64,000 nucleotides of DNA, from contig NZ_JAPDUG010000001.1 in assembly GCF_026015885.1 (NCBI RefSeq), positions 496,001 through 560,000 on the forward strand, given 5' to 3'. The stretch comes from Halocynthiibacter sp. SDUM655004. GTDB lineage: Bacteria > Pseudomonadota > Alphaproteobacteria > Rhodobacterales > Rhodobacteraceae. The translations under genes and the position numbers were made by a program. Position 1 is the stretch's first letter. Each line of letters begins with the position of its first letter. Below are positions 1 to 7,927 of the stretch, piece by piece. The notes beneath the pieces were generated by a model. That model saw only the letters and a program-made list of their open reading frames with translations. It made no database searches and was not told the origin of the DNA.

Positions 1-1041
1 CTGCACTGGATCAACGATTGCACCTACGTCGATGCATTTATCAAGTGGATCGCCGATGCGAAGGCTGGCCATACGTTTGCGTAAGCGGGCATAGAATTCT
101 TCCGCAATACCTTCCTGCACCAAGAGGCGTGACCCTGCACAACAGACTTGCCCTTGATTGAACCAGATCGCATCAACAAGCCCCTCAATGGCACTGTCGA
201 TATCGGCATCCTCGAATACGATGTAAGGGGATTTGCCGCCCAGTTCGAGCGTGAGGGATTTGCCTTGCCCTGCGGTGGCCTCGCGGATTCTGCGGCCAAC
301 CGAGGTGCTGCCGGTAAAGGCAACTTTGTCCACGTCCTCATGCGTGACAATGGCTTCGCCCGTTTTCCCGTCGCCCGTTACGATGTTGATAACGCCCTTC
401 GGTACATCAGCTTCTACACAGATCTCAGCAAAGAGGAGTGCGGTGAGCGAGGTATACTCCGCCGGTTTCAACACAACGGTATTGCCGGTTGCGATGGCAG
501 GCGCGATTTTCCACGCGAGCATTAAAAGCGGGAAGTTCCACGGGATGACCTGCCCACAAACGCCGATTGCCTCTGCCTCGGGCAGTTCGCTTTCCATGAG
601 CTGCGCCATGCCAGCGTGGAAATAGAAATGTCGCGCGACAAGCGGGATGTCGATATCGCGGCTTTCGCGGATCGGTTTCCCGTTGTCGAGTGTTTCCAGA
701 ACAGCAAAGAGGCGCGCGTGTTTCTGCAAAAGGCGGGCGATTGCATAAAGCACCTTGGCGCGCTCATGCCCCTTGGTCTTGGACCATTTCGGGAATGCCG
801 CGCGGGCAGCGGAAACGGCTTTGTTCACCTCGGCTTTACCTGCTTGCGAAATTATCGCGAGCTCTTCGCCTGTTGCTGGATTGCGCGTTGCAAAGCCTTT
901 GGCAGGGGAGGTGAACTCACCATTGATGAAATGGCCGAACTTGCCGTCTTTTTCTTTGATCCACGCCATGGCCTCGGCGCTGCTTTCGGGCGCGGGGCCA
1001 TATGTCATGGAGTCAAAAACCTCTTTCACGTTTACGGTCAT
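1..1041 (-). CDS. Aldehyde dehydrogenase, 3' part cut off by window edge
   Basis: NAD(P)-dependent aldehyde dehydrogenase family. The frame stays open to the window edge, so only the first 347 residues are seen. The N-terminal half carries the usual coenzyme-binding stretch (VIPWNFPLLMLAWKIAPA and VVLKPAEYTSL), the general-base Glu in LELGGKSP, and the nucleophile region GQVCCAGSR with cysteines at about residues 300-301. It starts at ATG 1041, three bases after the deoC stop, so the two are co-transcribed. After deoxyribose-phosphate aldolase releases acetaldehyde and glyceraldehyde-3-phosphate, an aldehyde dehydrogenase of this kind would oxidise the acetaldehyde; that role is inferred from context. 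Some related proteins beside deoC carry a second C-terminal ALDH-like domain, which cannot be tested here. Confidence 0.9.
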   Translation of the reverse strand, partial: MTVNVKEVFDSMTYGPAPESSAEAMAWIKEKDGKFGHFINGEFTSPAKGFATRNPATGEELAIISQAGKAEVNKAVSAARAAFPKWSKTKGHERAKVLYAIARLLQKHARLFAVLETLDNGKPIRESRDIDIPLVARHFYFHAGMAQLMESELPEAEAIGVCGQVIPWNFPLLMLAWKIAPAIATGNTVVLKPAEYTSLTALLFAEICVEADVPKGVINIVTGDGKTGEAIVTHEDVDKVAFTGSTSVGRRIREATAGQGKSLTLELGGKSPYIVFEDADIDSAIEGLVDAIWFNQGQVCCAGSRLLVQEGIAEEFYARLRKRMASLRIGDPLDKCIDVGAIVDPVQ

Positions 1042-1044
1042 AAT

Positions 1045-2055
1045 CTATCCAATCGCGTGGCGGTAATCGGCGGAGTAGCGGCCGGTGACCTGATGTTCGA
1101 GTTGTCGTTCGATGTCGCCCAGAAGCGAGCTTGCGCCGAAGCGGAAGAGGTCTGGCTGAAGCCAGCGGTCTCCGAGTTCGTCCTTGATGAGGGCAAGGTA
1201 AGTGAGGGCATCCTTGGCTTTGGAAATCCCGCCCGCAGGTTTGTACCCGACACGGAATCCCGTACGCGCGTGATAGGCGCGGATGGCGCGGATCATCACA
1301 AGGCTTACGGGCAGAGTGGCATTCACTGGCTCCTTGCCCGTTGAGGTTTTGATGAAATCAGCGCCTGCCATCATGCACACAAGGCTTGCTTTGGCGACGT
1401 TGCGCAGAGTGCCGAGCTCGCCTGTGGCCAAAATCGCCTTAACATGAGCGTCACCACAGGATTCACGCATGGCGCGCATCTCGTCATAGATTGCCTGCCA
1501 GTTTCCGGTAAGGGCGTGGCGGCGGGATATGACGATATCAATCTCCTTGGCACCTGCGTGAACGCTCTCGCGGATTTCCTGTAGTCTTAGGGGAAGCGGC
1601 GAGAGACCCGCGGGAAAGCCCGTGGAAACAGCGGCAACGGGAATGCCGGTCCCATCAAGTGCCTTGACCGCGGTTTCGACCATATCGTGATAAACACAAA
1701 CCGCGCCTGTTGTGATTGGCGGCATGTCGAGCGCGTCGAGAATGTCCTGCCGCACCGGATGAGCAGCTTTGGCACATAGGCGGCGCACGCGTCCCCATGT
1801 GTCGTCGCCCGAAAGTGTTGTGAGGTCGATCATTGTGATCGCCTTCAGGAGCCACGCGGCCTGATACTCCTTCTTGACCGAGCGCCGTCCTGGAAGTGTT
1901 TTTGCGCGGCGTTCAATGGCGGATGTGTTGGCCTGTGCGGCGGCAACCCAATCCATATCAAGCTCCATACCGGCATTGCGCGGCTCATGGAGTTGGGGCA
2001 GTTGCGAAGCAGACTTGGTGTCGGAACTGGCGGTAGCGGTGGCTTGGTTTTCCAT
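1045..2055 (-). CDS. deoC: Deoxyribose-phosphate aldolase DeoC
   Basis: Class I aldolase splitting 2-deoxy-D-ribose 5-phosphate into acetaldehyde and glyceraldehyde 3-phosphate in deoxynucleoside catabolism. The 336-residue protein has the Schiff-base lysine in ADFIKTSTGK (K236), the EIDIVIS strand with Asp173, and GYKPAGGISKAKDAL near the C-terminus. It is longer than the short bacterial form because of an N-terminal extension of about 60 residues, as in eukaryotic-type DeoC. The ATG at 2055 is chosen because GGAG lies about seven bases upstream; an upstream in-frame ATG at 2082 has no comparable site. First gene of an operon with the aldehyde dehydrogenase. A perfect palindrome at 2114-2129 lies just upstream. 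Confidence 0.95.
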   Translation of the reverse strand: MENQATATASSDTKSASQLPQLHEPRNAGMELDMDWVAAAQANTSAIERRAKTLPGRRSVKKEYQAAWLLKAITMIDLTTLSGDDTWGRVRRLCAKAAHPVRQDILDALDMPPITTGAVCVYHDMVETAVKALDGTGIPVAAVSTGFPAGLSPLPLRLQEIRESVHAGAKEIDIVISRRHALTGNWQAIYDEMRAMRESCGDAHVKAILATGELGTLRNVAKASLVCMMAGADFIKTSTGKEPVNATLPVSLVMIRAIRAYHARTGFRVGYKPAGGISKAKDALTYLALIKDELGDRWLQPDLFRFGASSLLGDIERQLEHQVTGRYSADYRHAIG

Positions 2056-2113
2056 GTGGAACTCCGATATTGGCAGGCGCAAAGCGTCTCATGGTTTCTG
2101 TGCTATTGCAAGT

Positions 2114-2129
2114 TTGACCAATTGGTCAA
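2114..2129. promoter_or_regulatory. Perfect 16-bp palindrome between deoC and rpe, probable operator
   Basis: TTGACCAATTGGTCAA is a perfect inverted repeat in the 166-bp divergent region, 59 bp upstream of the deoC ATG and 92 bp upstream of the rpe ATG. Size and symmetry fit a dimeric repressor site. The half-site TTGGTC resembles operators of GntR-family (PdhR/FadR-like) regulators, but no candidate regulator is encoded next to it. Which promoter it controls is unknown; the position favours deoC. Confidence 0.55.
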
Positions 2130-2221
2130 GTATTGTGTGCTGCGCCCTGTTCCCAAGAGAGGCAAACCGCGCTAACAGGGGGCGAGAGACTTGCCAAACC
2201 GCCTAGCCCACGGAGACAGAC

Positions 2222-2914
2222 ATGAGCTTTGACCGCAGCATAAAAATCGCCCCATCCATCCTTGCCTCCGATTTCGCCAACTTTGGCGCAGAGATCGAGG
2301 CCGTCGAAGCGCAGGGCGCGGACTGGATCCATGTGGATGTGATGGATGGGCATTTCGTGCCCAACATCACCTTTGGCCCAGAGACGTGCAAAGCAATTCG
2401 TCCGCATATCAAGGGTGTGATGGATGTTCACCTGATGATTGCGCCGGTTGATCCATATATCGAAGCGTTTGCCGCATCTGGCGCGGATATCATCACCGCA
2501 CATGCCGAGGCCGGCCCGCACATTCACCGCACGCTCCAAGCTATTCGTGGCGCAGGGGCAAAGGCGGGGTTGGCGCTTAATCCTGGGACTCCGGTCGAGG
2601 CCGTGGATTACCTATTGGATATGGTCGATCTGATCTGTGTGATGACAGTAAACCCCGGGTTCGGCGGTCAGAAGTTCATTCAAAGCCAGATTGCCAAGGT
2701 CGAGGCCTTGCGCGCCAAGGTTGGTGATCGCCCGATCCATATTGAGATCGACGGAGGCGTAACGCCGGTAACCGCGCCGCTTGTGGCTGCTGCTGGTGCG
2801 GATGTTCTGGTTGCTGGATCGGCGGTTTTCGGCGGGGGAAGCGTTGCTGACCCTGCGCCTTATGGCGAAAATATCCGCGCCATTCGGGACGCGGCAACAG
2901 CGGCGCAATCCTAG
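2222..2914 (+). CDS. rpe: Ribulose-phosphate 3-epimerase
   Basis: Interconverts D-ribulose 5-phosphate and D-xylulose 5-phosphate in the pentose phosphate and Calvin cycles. The 230-residue TIM-barrel protein has all family motifs: IAPSILASDF at the N-terminus, HVDVMDGHFVPN with metal-binding His and Asp, HLMIAPVDPYI, MTVNPGFGGQKF and the phosphate-binding IEIDGGV and VAGSAVFGG. The length is normal. ATG 2222 follows a GGAGA-type ribosome site. Transcribed divergently from deoC; there is no sign of a Calvin-cycle cluster, so a housekeeping role is likely. Confidence 0.97.
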   Translation: MSFDRSIKIAPSILASDFANFGAEIEAVEAQGADWIHVDVMDGHFVPNITFGPETCKAIRPHIKGVMDVHLMIAPVDPYIEAFAASGADIITAHAEAGPHIHRTLQAIRGAGAKAGLALNPGTPVEAVDYLLDMVDLICVMTVNPGFGGQKFIQSQIAKVEALRAKVGDRPIHIEIDGGVTPVTAPLVAAAGADVLVAGSAVFGGGSVADPAPYGENIRAIRDAATAAQS

Positions 2915-3090
2915 GCGAAGCACGAATTCGCAGTGCGCTTCCCGCAGACTCAACGGTTTAAGGGCGCAACAATTAGCACACTGCTGGTCGTAGGCAGGGC
3001 TGTTGCCATTGCGCGCGGATTTTCCGATACATCCACAGGTGTTCAGCCTGCAGATATTTCGGAATCTGGGTAACTAAGTTTTTCGGCGCA

Positions 3091-3150
3091 ATGTTTGCGG
3101 CCTTTTACTTTGGTTGGCTGATCCCCCTGCGCATCAAATGGAGGCCATAG
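3091..3150 (+). other. Possible 19-codon leader ORF abutting arsC
   Basis: An ATG at 3091 opens a 19-codon frame (begins MFAAFYFGWLIPL, hydrophobic) that ends in TAG immediately before the arsC ATG. The arsC Shine-Dalgarno GGAGG sits inside its last codons, so translation of the two could be coupled. No strong ribosome site precedes the small ORF, and it may be chance or the tail of a decayed membrane gene. The rest of the 236-bp gap after rpe holds nothing I recognise. Confidence 0.2.
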
Positions 3151-3558
3151 ATGGCAACAAAGATTTATCACAACCCTGCCTGCAGCACGTCGCGAAACGC
3201 ACTCAAACTTTTGCAAGAAGCTGGCGAAGAGCCCGAGGTGATTTTGTACCTAAAAGTTGGCTGGACTCGCTCGCAGCTCGAGGCGCTTTTTGAGGCCGCT
3301 GGAATTACTGCCCGCGATGCCATGCGCACGCGCGGCACTCCCGCAGAGGAACTAGGACTTCTTGCAGAGGATGTTTCGGAAGGCGCGATCCTTGACGCGA
3401 TGATTGAACATCCCAAAATGGTCGAGCGCCCGTTCGTGACCACAGATAATGGCACGGTACTTTGTCGTCCGTTTGAGCGGATTGCCGAGGTACTGGGCCC
3501 GACAGCGCCGCGCGAGTTCACGAAGGAAAACGGTTCGATGATCGCGCTTGCGCGCTAG
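3151..3558 (+). CDS. arsC: ArsC-family arsenate reductase (glutaredoxin-type)
   Basis: Cytoplasmic thioredoxin-fold reductase; characterised members reduce arsenate to arsenite with glutaredoxin and glutathione. The 135-residue protein has the catalytic cysteine at residue 11 in HNPACSTSRNAL and the conserved arginine segments RTRGTPAEEL and RPFVTTDNGTVLCRP. The start ATG follows GGAGG. No arsR, arsB or acr3 gene is adjacent, so it stands alone, and a Spx/YffB-like role cannot be excluded. Its last four bases overlap the end of the convergent nosX gene. Confidence 0.85.
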   Translation: MATKIYHNPACSTSRNALKLLQEAGEEPEVILYLKVGWTRSQLEALFEAAGITARDAMRTRGTPAEELGLLAEDVSEGAILDAMIEHPKMVERPFVTTDNGTVLCRPFERIAEVLGPTAPREFTKENGSMIALAR

Positions 3559-4436
3559 CCAAAGATAACCCGCGATCCGTCTGGCATATTGCGTATGGCG
3601 GCTTCGACCTTATCGCGTGGCAGGATGCAAAAACCGGTTGAAAGCCCATCTGCAATCGCGGCGGACTGGCTTAAGACCGAAACGGTGTTGTTTTCGGTTG
3701 CTGGCAATCCGGTGCGCGGGTCGAGGATGTGGCCGACTTTGCCTGCTTGGTCAAAGCCAGTACCTCGGATTGCGGAAGTTGCGACGGCCTGATTGGAGAG
3801 CGCGAGGCGTTCAGCGGGTGTCTGAACAGGCCAATCGCCAAGCCCTACGATCTCACCTGTGTTCACCAAGGCTTCGTGCACGCCGTTCGCACGAAGGAGT
3901 GCCGCGACCTTATCAGCGATGTAGCCCTGCGCGATGCCGTTCAGCGTTAGCGCCATGCCTAGTTTGTTGAACGAAACCTGCGCGCTGTCGAAGCGAATGT
4001 TGTTCCATCCGGTGATCGATCTGGCCGTCTGAATTTCGGCTTCAGTCGGTGCAGCACCCTTGGCATACGACTGTGCATAGAGCGCCCAAAGAGGCTGGAT
4101 TGTTGGATCGAAAGCCCCTTCTGTCTGGGTATGCACGTGTCCCACGATTGAAAGCAACTCCACCATCTCTTGCGAGGGTGCTGTAAGCTTGCCTTGCCTG
4201 TTTAAGCGGGAAAGCTCGCTGTAGTTCTGATAGAGGCTGAAGATGTGTTCAAGTCGATGGATTTCAGAAACCGCAAGCGGCAGAAGCGTCTCCGCCTTTG
4301 GGTGATCCAGCACGATCCGCGCCTCGGCACCAAGGGCGACCCCGCGCCAAGTCTGGGTGTTGGCGGTTGCTGTACCAGCCAAAGGAAGGGCCGTGGCACC
4401 AGCGAGGATGGAAAGCATGCGGCGACGTGTAATCAT
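3555..4436 (-). CDS. nosX: NosX, ApbE-family FAD:protein FMN transferase
   Basis: Periplasmic flavin transferase that attaches FMN to a threonine of the membrane protein NosR, keeping nitrous-oxide reductase active. The 293-residue protein begins with a twin-arginine-like leader (TRRRMLSILAGATALPLAG) and has the ApbE features GAEARIVL, NGIAQGYIADKVA, LVNTGEIVGLG and the late ADGLSTGF motif with the metal-binding Asp. It is the last gene of the nos operon and its ATG overlaps the nosL stop by four bases. The target motif SGATVT is present in the NosR of the same operon, which supports the assignment. Confidence 0.93.
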   Translation of the reverse strand: MITRRRMLSILAGATALPLAGTATANTQTWRGVALGAEARIVLDHPKAETLLPLAVSEIHRLEHIFSLYQNYSELSRLNRQGKLTAPSQEMVELLSIVGHVHTQTEGAFDPTIQPLWALYAQSYAKGAAPTEAEIQTARSITGWNNIRFDSAQVSFNKLGMALTLNGIAQGYIADKVAALLRANGVHEALVNTGEIVGLGDWPVQTPAERLALSNQAVATSAIRGTGFDQAGKVGHILDPRTGLPATENNTVSVLSQSAAIADGLSTGFCILPRDKVEAAIRNMPDGSRVIFG

Positions 4437-4960
4437 GTGTCTGGCTCCTGATCGGCAGAGGTGAATTCGACGGGTGCGAGGACCTCGGCAACGGGAATAT
4501 CTGTTAGTGCGGCGACCCTGCCTCCGCGTGTTTTTGCAAATGCCATTGCATCGGCTTCTCGGGCAAAGGGAACGACTTCGGGCGCACCCATGCCGCCGAT
4601 TGCATCAGATCCCAAGACATAGAAGGCGTCATTGGCATTTATCCAGTTGTTCGTGCCCGGATCGCTCCAGCTGTTGGCCAGCGCCATGTCGTTTACATAG
4701 AGCACGCGTACCTCGCCGTCTTGTTCAGGCGAAAGCAGATAGGCCAAGCCATCGCGGACTTGGCTAAACCAGAGCGGGTTGTCCATTCCTGCAAGGAATA
4801 CTTGTGCCTTCGGGCCTTCATGTTCGAGGATGAACATCTGGCAATAATGGCCTGCTGCGTCCTCGGTGAGTTCGCGCGGATCGGGGAGTTCGAGATTTGC
4901 CGAGTCTTCTTTGCACGCGGCAAGAGCAAGAAGCGATGCAAGTGCGATAGCGGCTCTCAT
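4433..4960 (-). CDS. nosL: NosL copper-binding lipoprotein
   Basis: Outer-membrane or periplasmic copper chaperone that delivers Cu(I) for assembly of the CuZ centre of NosZ. The 175-residue form starts at ATG 4960, preceded by GAGGAGG at good spacing. It carries a lipoprotein signal, LASLLALAAC, with the lipobox cysteine. The mature part has HYCQMFILEHEGPKAQVFL, matching the Cys-x-Met copper region (usually CGM). It lies between nosY and nosX with 4-bp overlaps at both ends. Confidence 0.92.
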   Translation of the reverse strand: MRAAIALASLLALAACKEDSANLELPDPRELTEDAAGHYCQMFILEHEGPKAQVFLAGMDNPLWFSQVRDGLAYLLSPEQDGEVRVLYVNDMALANSWSDPGTNNWINANDAFYVLGSDAIGGMGAPEVVPFAREADAMAFAKTRGGRVAALTDIPVAEVLAPVEFTSADQEPDT

Positions 4961-5775
4961 GGCTCGATCCTCCTCAAACGGGTCCAAGCGATTGCCAAAG
5001 CAAGCACGGGCCAGCCCAGAATTGAGATAAGCTGCCCGACCGTGCTTGTCGCCATGCCCGCCGCGCCAACGCCAGTTGTTAGCACCGAAACAGCAGCGTC
5101 CGGCGTGTTGAGGAGGCGGAACGCATCAGCGGGGTTTGCAACGAGCATCCACGGAAACACGCTCTTGGTGAAATACCCACCATCGTCAGCGACGAGCGCG
5201 CCCAGCAAACCCAAGTCATAGAGCACAACACAAACCAGCCACACAAAGATCGCCAGCCCCGAGGCAACAGATGGTTGGCGCACACTTGAGGAGATCGCGT
5301 AACCGATACCGAGGAAAGCCGCGCCCAGAGCAAGCGCCGTGAAAAAGAGACGGAGGAGGGGTGTAAAATCAAGTCCGCTCAAGCCATGAGACCAGATGAC
5401 CAGAAGCGCTGAGACCAGCAATCCAGATGCAATTGCCGCGGCCAATACCGCGAAATGCGCAAGGAATTTCCCGAGCAACAGTTCGGCACGCGACAGCGGG
5501 TAGGTAAGGTTCAGTGCCAGCGTACCGCGTTCGGTTTCGCCAGCGATTGCGTCAAACGAGAGGAGCAACCCGATCAGCGGCACGAGATATACCGATAGCG
5601 TGGTTATTGAGCTGGCCGCAATGGTGATCGGGCTAACGTTTAACGTTCCGCTTGGCGCGGAGCCGGCGAGGGTCAGGACAGCGGCAAAGAGGGTCATCAG
5701 CAAAATTGAAGTGGCAACCCAAAGGTTGCGACGCGCGATGAGCAGTTCAAGGCGAGCGACATGTAAAGTAAACAT
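4957..5775 (-). CDS. nosY: NosY, ABC transporter permease for NosZ maturation
   Basis: Integral membrane part of the NosDFY complex, which works with the ATPase NosF and the periplasmic NosD to build the copper-sulfur CuZ site. The 272-residue protein is hydrophobic throughout with about six membrane segments (for example near residues 20-40, 55-75, 100-128, 140-160 and 175-195, and one near the C-terminus). The cytoplasmic stretch SFDAIAGETERGTLALNLTYP is typical of ABC-2-type permeases of the NosY group. It begins one base from the nosF stop and ends in a 4-bp overlap with nosL. Confidence 0.94.
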   Translation of the reverse strand: MFTLHVARLELLIARRNLWVATSILLMTLFAAVLTLAGSAPSGTLNVSPITIAASSITTLSVYLVPLIGLLLSFDAIAGETERGTLALNLTYPLSRAELLLGKFLAHFAVLAAAIASGLLVSALLVIWSHGLSGLDFTPLLRLFFTALALGAAFLGIGYAISSSVRQPSVASGLAIFVWLVCVVLYDLGLLGALVADDGGYFTKSVFPWMLVANPADAFRLLNTPDAAVSVLTTGVGAAGMATSTVGQLISILGWPVLALAIAWTRLRRIEP

Positions 5776-6674
5776 TACGATGCCTCCTGTGCTGAAAGGC
5801 TGTAGTGACGATACAGGTCTTCGAGGCTGGCCGGTGTCATTTCGACATCTTCGATAATCGGCCCAAACGCAGAAATCCGACTGACCAGCTTGAGCTTGTC
5901 TTCTTGCTGGCAGGTCAGGGTAACGGAGCGGCCATTGATACGCTCGCCGCCGATTTCAGCGGCAACGCGATCCGCCTCGTGAGCGATGGTGAAGATATCA
6001 ACTCGGATCGGTAGGCGCGCGGAGTCCCGAAGGTCGCGCAAGCTGCTGTCAGCCAGAAGCTTGCCCTTGTTCATAATGGCGATCCGGTCTGTTCTGGTCT
6101 CAAGCTCGGTTAGGGCGTGCGAAGACAGCAGGATCGCCGTTCCTGCTTGTGAAAGCTCCTCGACGATGTCGTAGAACTCGTGGCGCGAAATCGGATCAAG
6201 CCCGCTTGTCGGCTCGTCTAGAAGTGCGAGTTTGGGCGTTCCCAGAAGCGCCTGTGCAAGTCCGACCCGCTGGCGCATCCCTTTAGAGTAGGTGCGGATT
6301 TTCCGATCAGCAGCCTCATAGAGCCCGACCCGCTCAAGCAAGTCGTCGGCTTGTTTTGTCGAAACGGATTTAAGACGTGCAAAGTGGCGAAGCTGCTCCC
6401 TTCCGGTTAGCGCGCCGTGAAACGCTACACTTTCCGGCAGGAACCCGATTTGCGCACGTGCGGCGCGTGATCCAGCACCGCCGCCAAGCACTTCGAGTTT
6501 GCCGCCGCTAGGCTTCGTGAGGCCGAGGATCATCCGCATTAGCGTTGTTTTGCCCGCGCCGTTCTGGCCTAGCAACGCCACGCGCTCTCCTTGGTTTACC
6601 ATCAGCGAGACATCGTCAACGGAGCGGAAGTCGCCATAGGTTTTGCTGACATTTTGAATGCGAAGCGGGGTCAT
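5775..6674 (-). CDS. nosF: NosF, ABC transporter ATP-binding protein
   Basis: ATPase of the NosDFY maturation complex. The 299-residue protein has Walker A GQNGAGKTTLMR near residue 40, the ABC signature YSKGMRQRVGLAQALL, Walker B LALLDEPTSGLD and the switch His in LLSSHALTELE. A C-terminal extension of about 80 residues follows the nucleotide-binding domain, as in other NosF proteins. ATG 6674 (MTPLRIQNV) overlaps the nosD stop by four bases; a further upstream start is possible but would lengthen the overlap. Confidence 0.95.
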   Translation of the reverse strand: MTPLRIQNVSKTYGDFRSVDDVSLMVNQGERVALLGQNGAGKTTLMRMILGLTKPSGGKLEVLGGGAGSRAARAQIGFLPESVAFHGALTGREQLRHFARLKSVSTKQADDLLERVGLYEAADRKIRTYSKGMRQRVGLAQALLGTPKLALLDEPTSGLDPISRHEFYDIVEELSQAGTAILLSSHALTELETRTDRIAIMNKGKLLADSSLRDLRDSARLPIRVDIFTIAHEADRVAAEIGGERINGRSVTLTCQQEDKLKLVSRISAFGPIIEDVEMTPASLEDLYRHYSLSAQEAS

Positions 6675-7924
6675 GAGCGTTCTTTCCATGAAGGTATTTC
6701 AGGGGTAGGCGGCGCCATCAGCGGGCTCTTGTCGATTACCCCGCCGGGCAGCAGCGCGGGGAATGCCGATTGCGACCAGCGGATGAGCTGCACCGCGGGC
6801 GAACCAAGCAAGGATTTCGCAGCGGGTTGGCTCCAGAGCACATGGTCCATAACGTCATTTGGGCGATAGGCAGCATCGGCGATGCCGTTGCCATCAAGAT
6901 CAAAGGCGCTGCCGTCTGACCAATAGTTTCCGCGCCCTTCCAGACTCCATTCAACCCATTTCGAGCCGACATATTTGACCTGTGTGCGGTTGTTGATAAA
7001 GCCGTTCTCGAAGATATCATTCCGTTCGGAGCCGGCGGTGAAGTGGATGCCAATGCCACACCCCTCAAACCGATTGCCGCTAAAGCTGTTCTTGTGGGCG
7101 TTATAGATGAATGTGCACTTGTCGCCCGTTTCCAAGACGGTGTTGTCCTTTACGATGCTCTTGTTTGTGTAATTCATCATAATGCCATGGTCGCGATCGC
7201 CCACGGAGAGATTGCCGACAATCTCGACCGAGTTTGAATACATGATCGCGTAGCCGAGATGGTTCCCGAGAGAGATATTGTCGGAAACGATGCTGTCGTG
7301 GGCGTGCATGTAGTGAACTGCAAACCGCAAATCACGGAACCGGTTGCCAGAGAAGCGGTTCTTTTTCGAGGTGTTCACGAATATCCCGTCGCGCCCGTAG
7401 CGGATATCGTTGGCTTCGACCACCGCACCTGGCGCATTCCAAACGTAAACGCCGTTGCCGCGAGAGTTCATGTGGCGGTCTTGGCGGCCCTCGATACGGT
7501 TGTTTCGCACGATGCTGTCTTTGGCACCGTGAATGTCCACGCCGTAGAGGTTGCCGAGAATGGAGTTGTTTTCAACGATCACAGCGCGTGCTGTTTTCTT
7601 GAGCTGAATGCCGCTATCGATTTCCTGATGGTCAGAGCCGGAGCCGATTACGGTTAAACCGCGAATGGTAACATCAGCGCCAGTGACGGTAATAACGCTG
7701 CCTTCACCTTGGCCATCTATTGTGGCCTTGCCCATGCCGTCGATTGTAATGGGCCGATCAAGCACTAGCGTTTCAAAATATGTTCCGGAGCTCAGGCGGA
7801 GAGTGTCTCCATCCGCCGCCTGCGCCAGTGTTCGGGCGATGGCCCCTGCTTCATTGGGCACGTCCCAGTCGGCCGCCCAAAGAGGCGACGCAAACAAGAG
7901 CGATATGAGCAGGGACCAACGCAT
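6671..7924 (-). CDS. nosD: NosD, periplasmic beta-helix maturation protein
   Basis: Periplasmic partner of NosF and NosY needed for assembly of the CuZ centre. The 417-residue protein begins with a cleavable signal (LLISLLFASPLWA) followed by a right-handed beta-helix of the carbohydrate-binding/CASH type, seen as repeated short turns such as NNSILGNLYGVDIHG, NNRIEGR, ANDIRYGRDGIFV and SGNRFRDLRFAVHYMHAHDS. The C-terminal region contains RGNYWSDGSAFDLDGNGIAD, typical of NosD. Three bases separate it from nosZ. Confidence 0.95.
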   Translation of the reverse strand: MRWSLLISLLFASPLWAADWDVPNEAGAIARTLAQAADGDTLRLSSGTYFETLVLDRPITIDGMGKATIDGQGEGSVITVTGADVTIRGLTVIGSGSDHQEIDSGIQLKKTARAVIVENNSILGNLYGVDIHGAKDSIVRNNRIEGRQDRHMNSRGNGVYVWNAPGAVVEANDIRYGRDGIFVNTSKKNRFSGNRFRDLRFAVHYMHAHDSIVSDNISLGNHLGYAIMYSNSVEIVGNLSVGDRDHGIMMNYTNKSIVKDNTVLETGDKCTFIYNAHKNSFSGNRFEGCGIGIHFTAGSERNDIFENGFINNRTQVKYVGSKWVEWSLEGRGNYWSDGSAFDLDGNGIADAAYRPNDVMDHVLWSQPAAKSLLGSPAVQLIRWSQSAFPALLPGGVIDKSPLMAPPTPEIPSWKERS

Positions 7925-7927
7925 GAT

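Noticed and set aside
616-1344. 242-codon plus-strand frame across the ALDH/deoC junction
   Set aside because: Antisense to two well-supported genes and crosses their junction.
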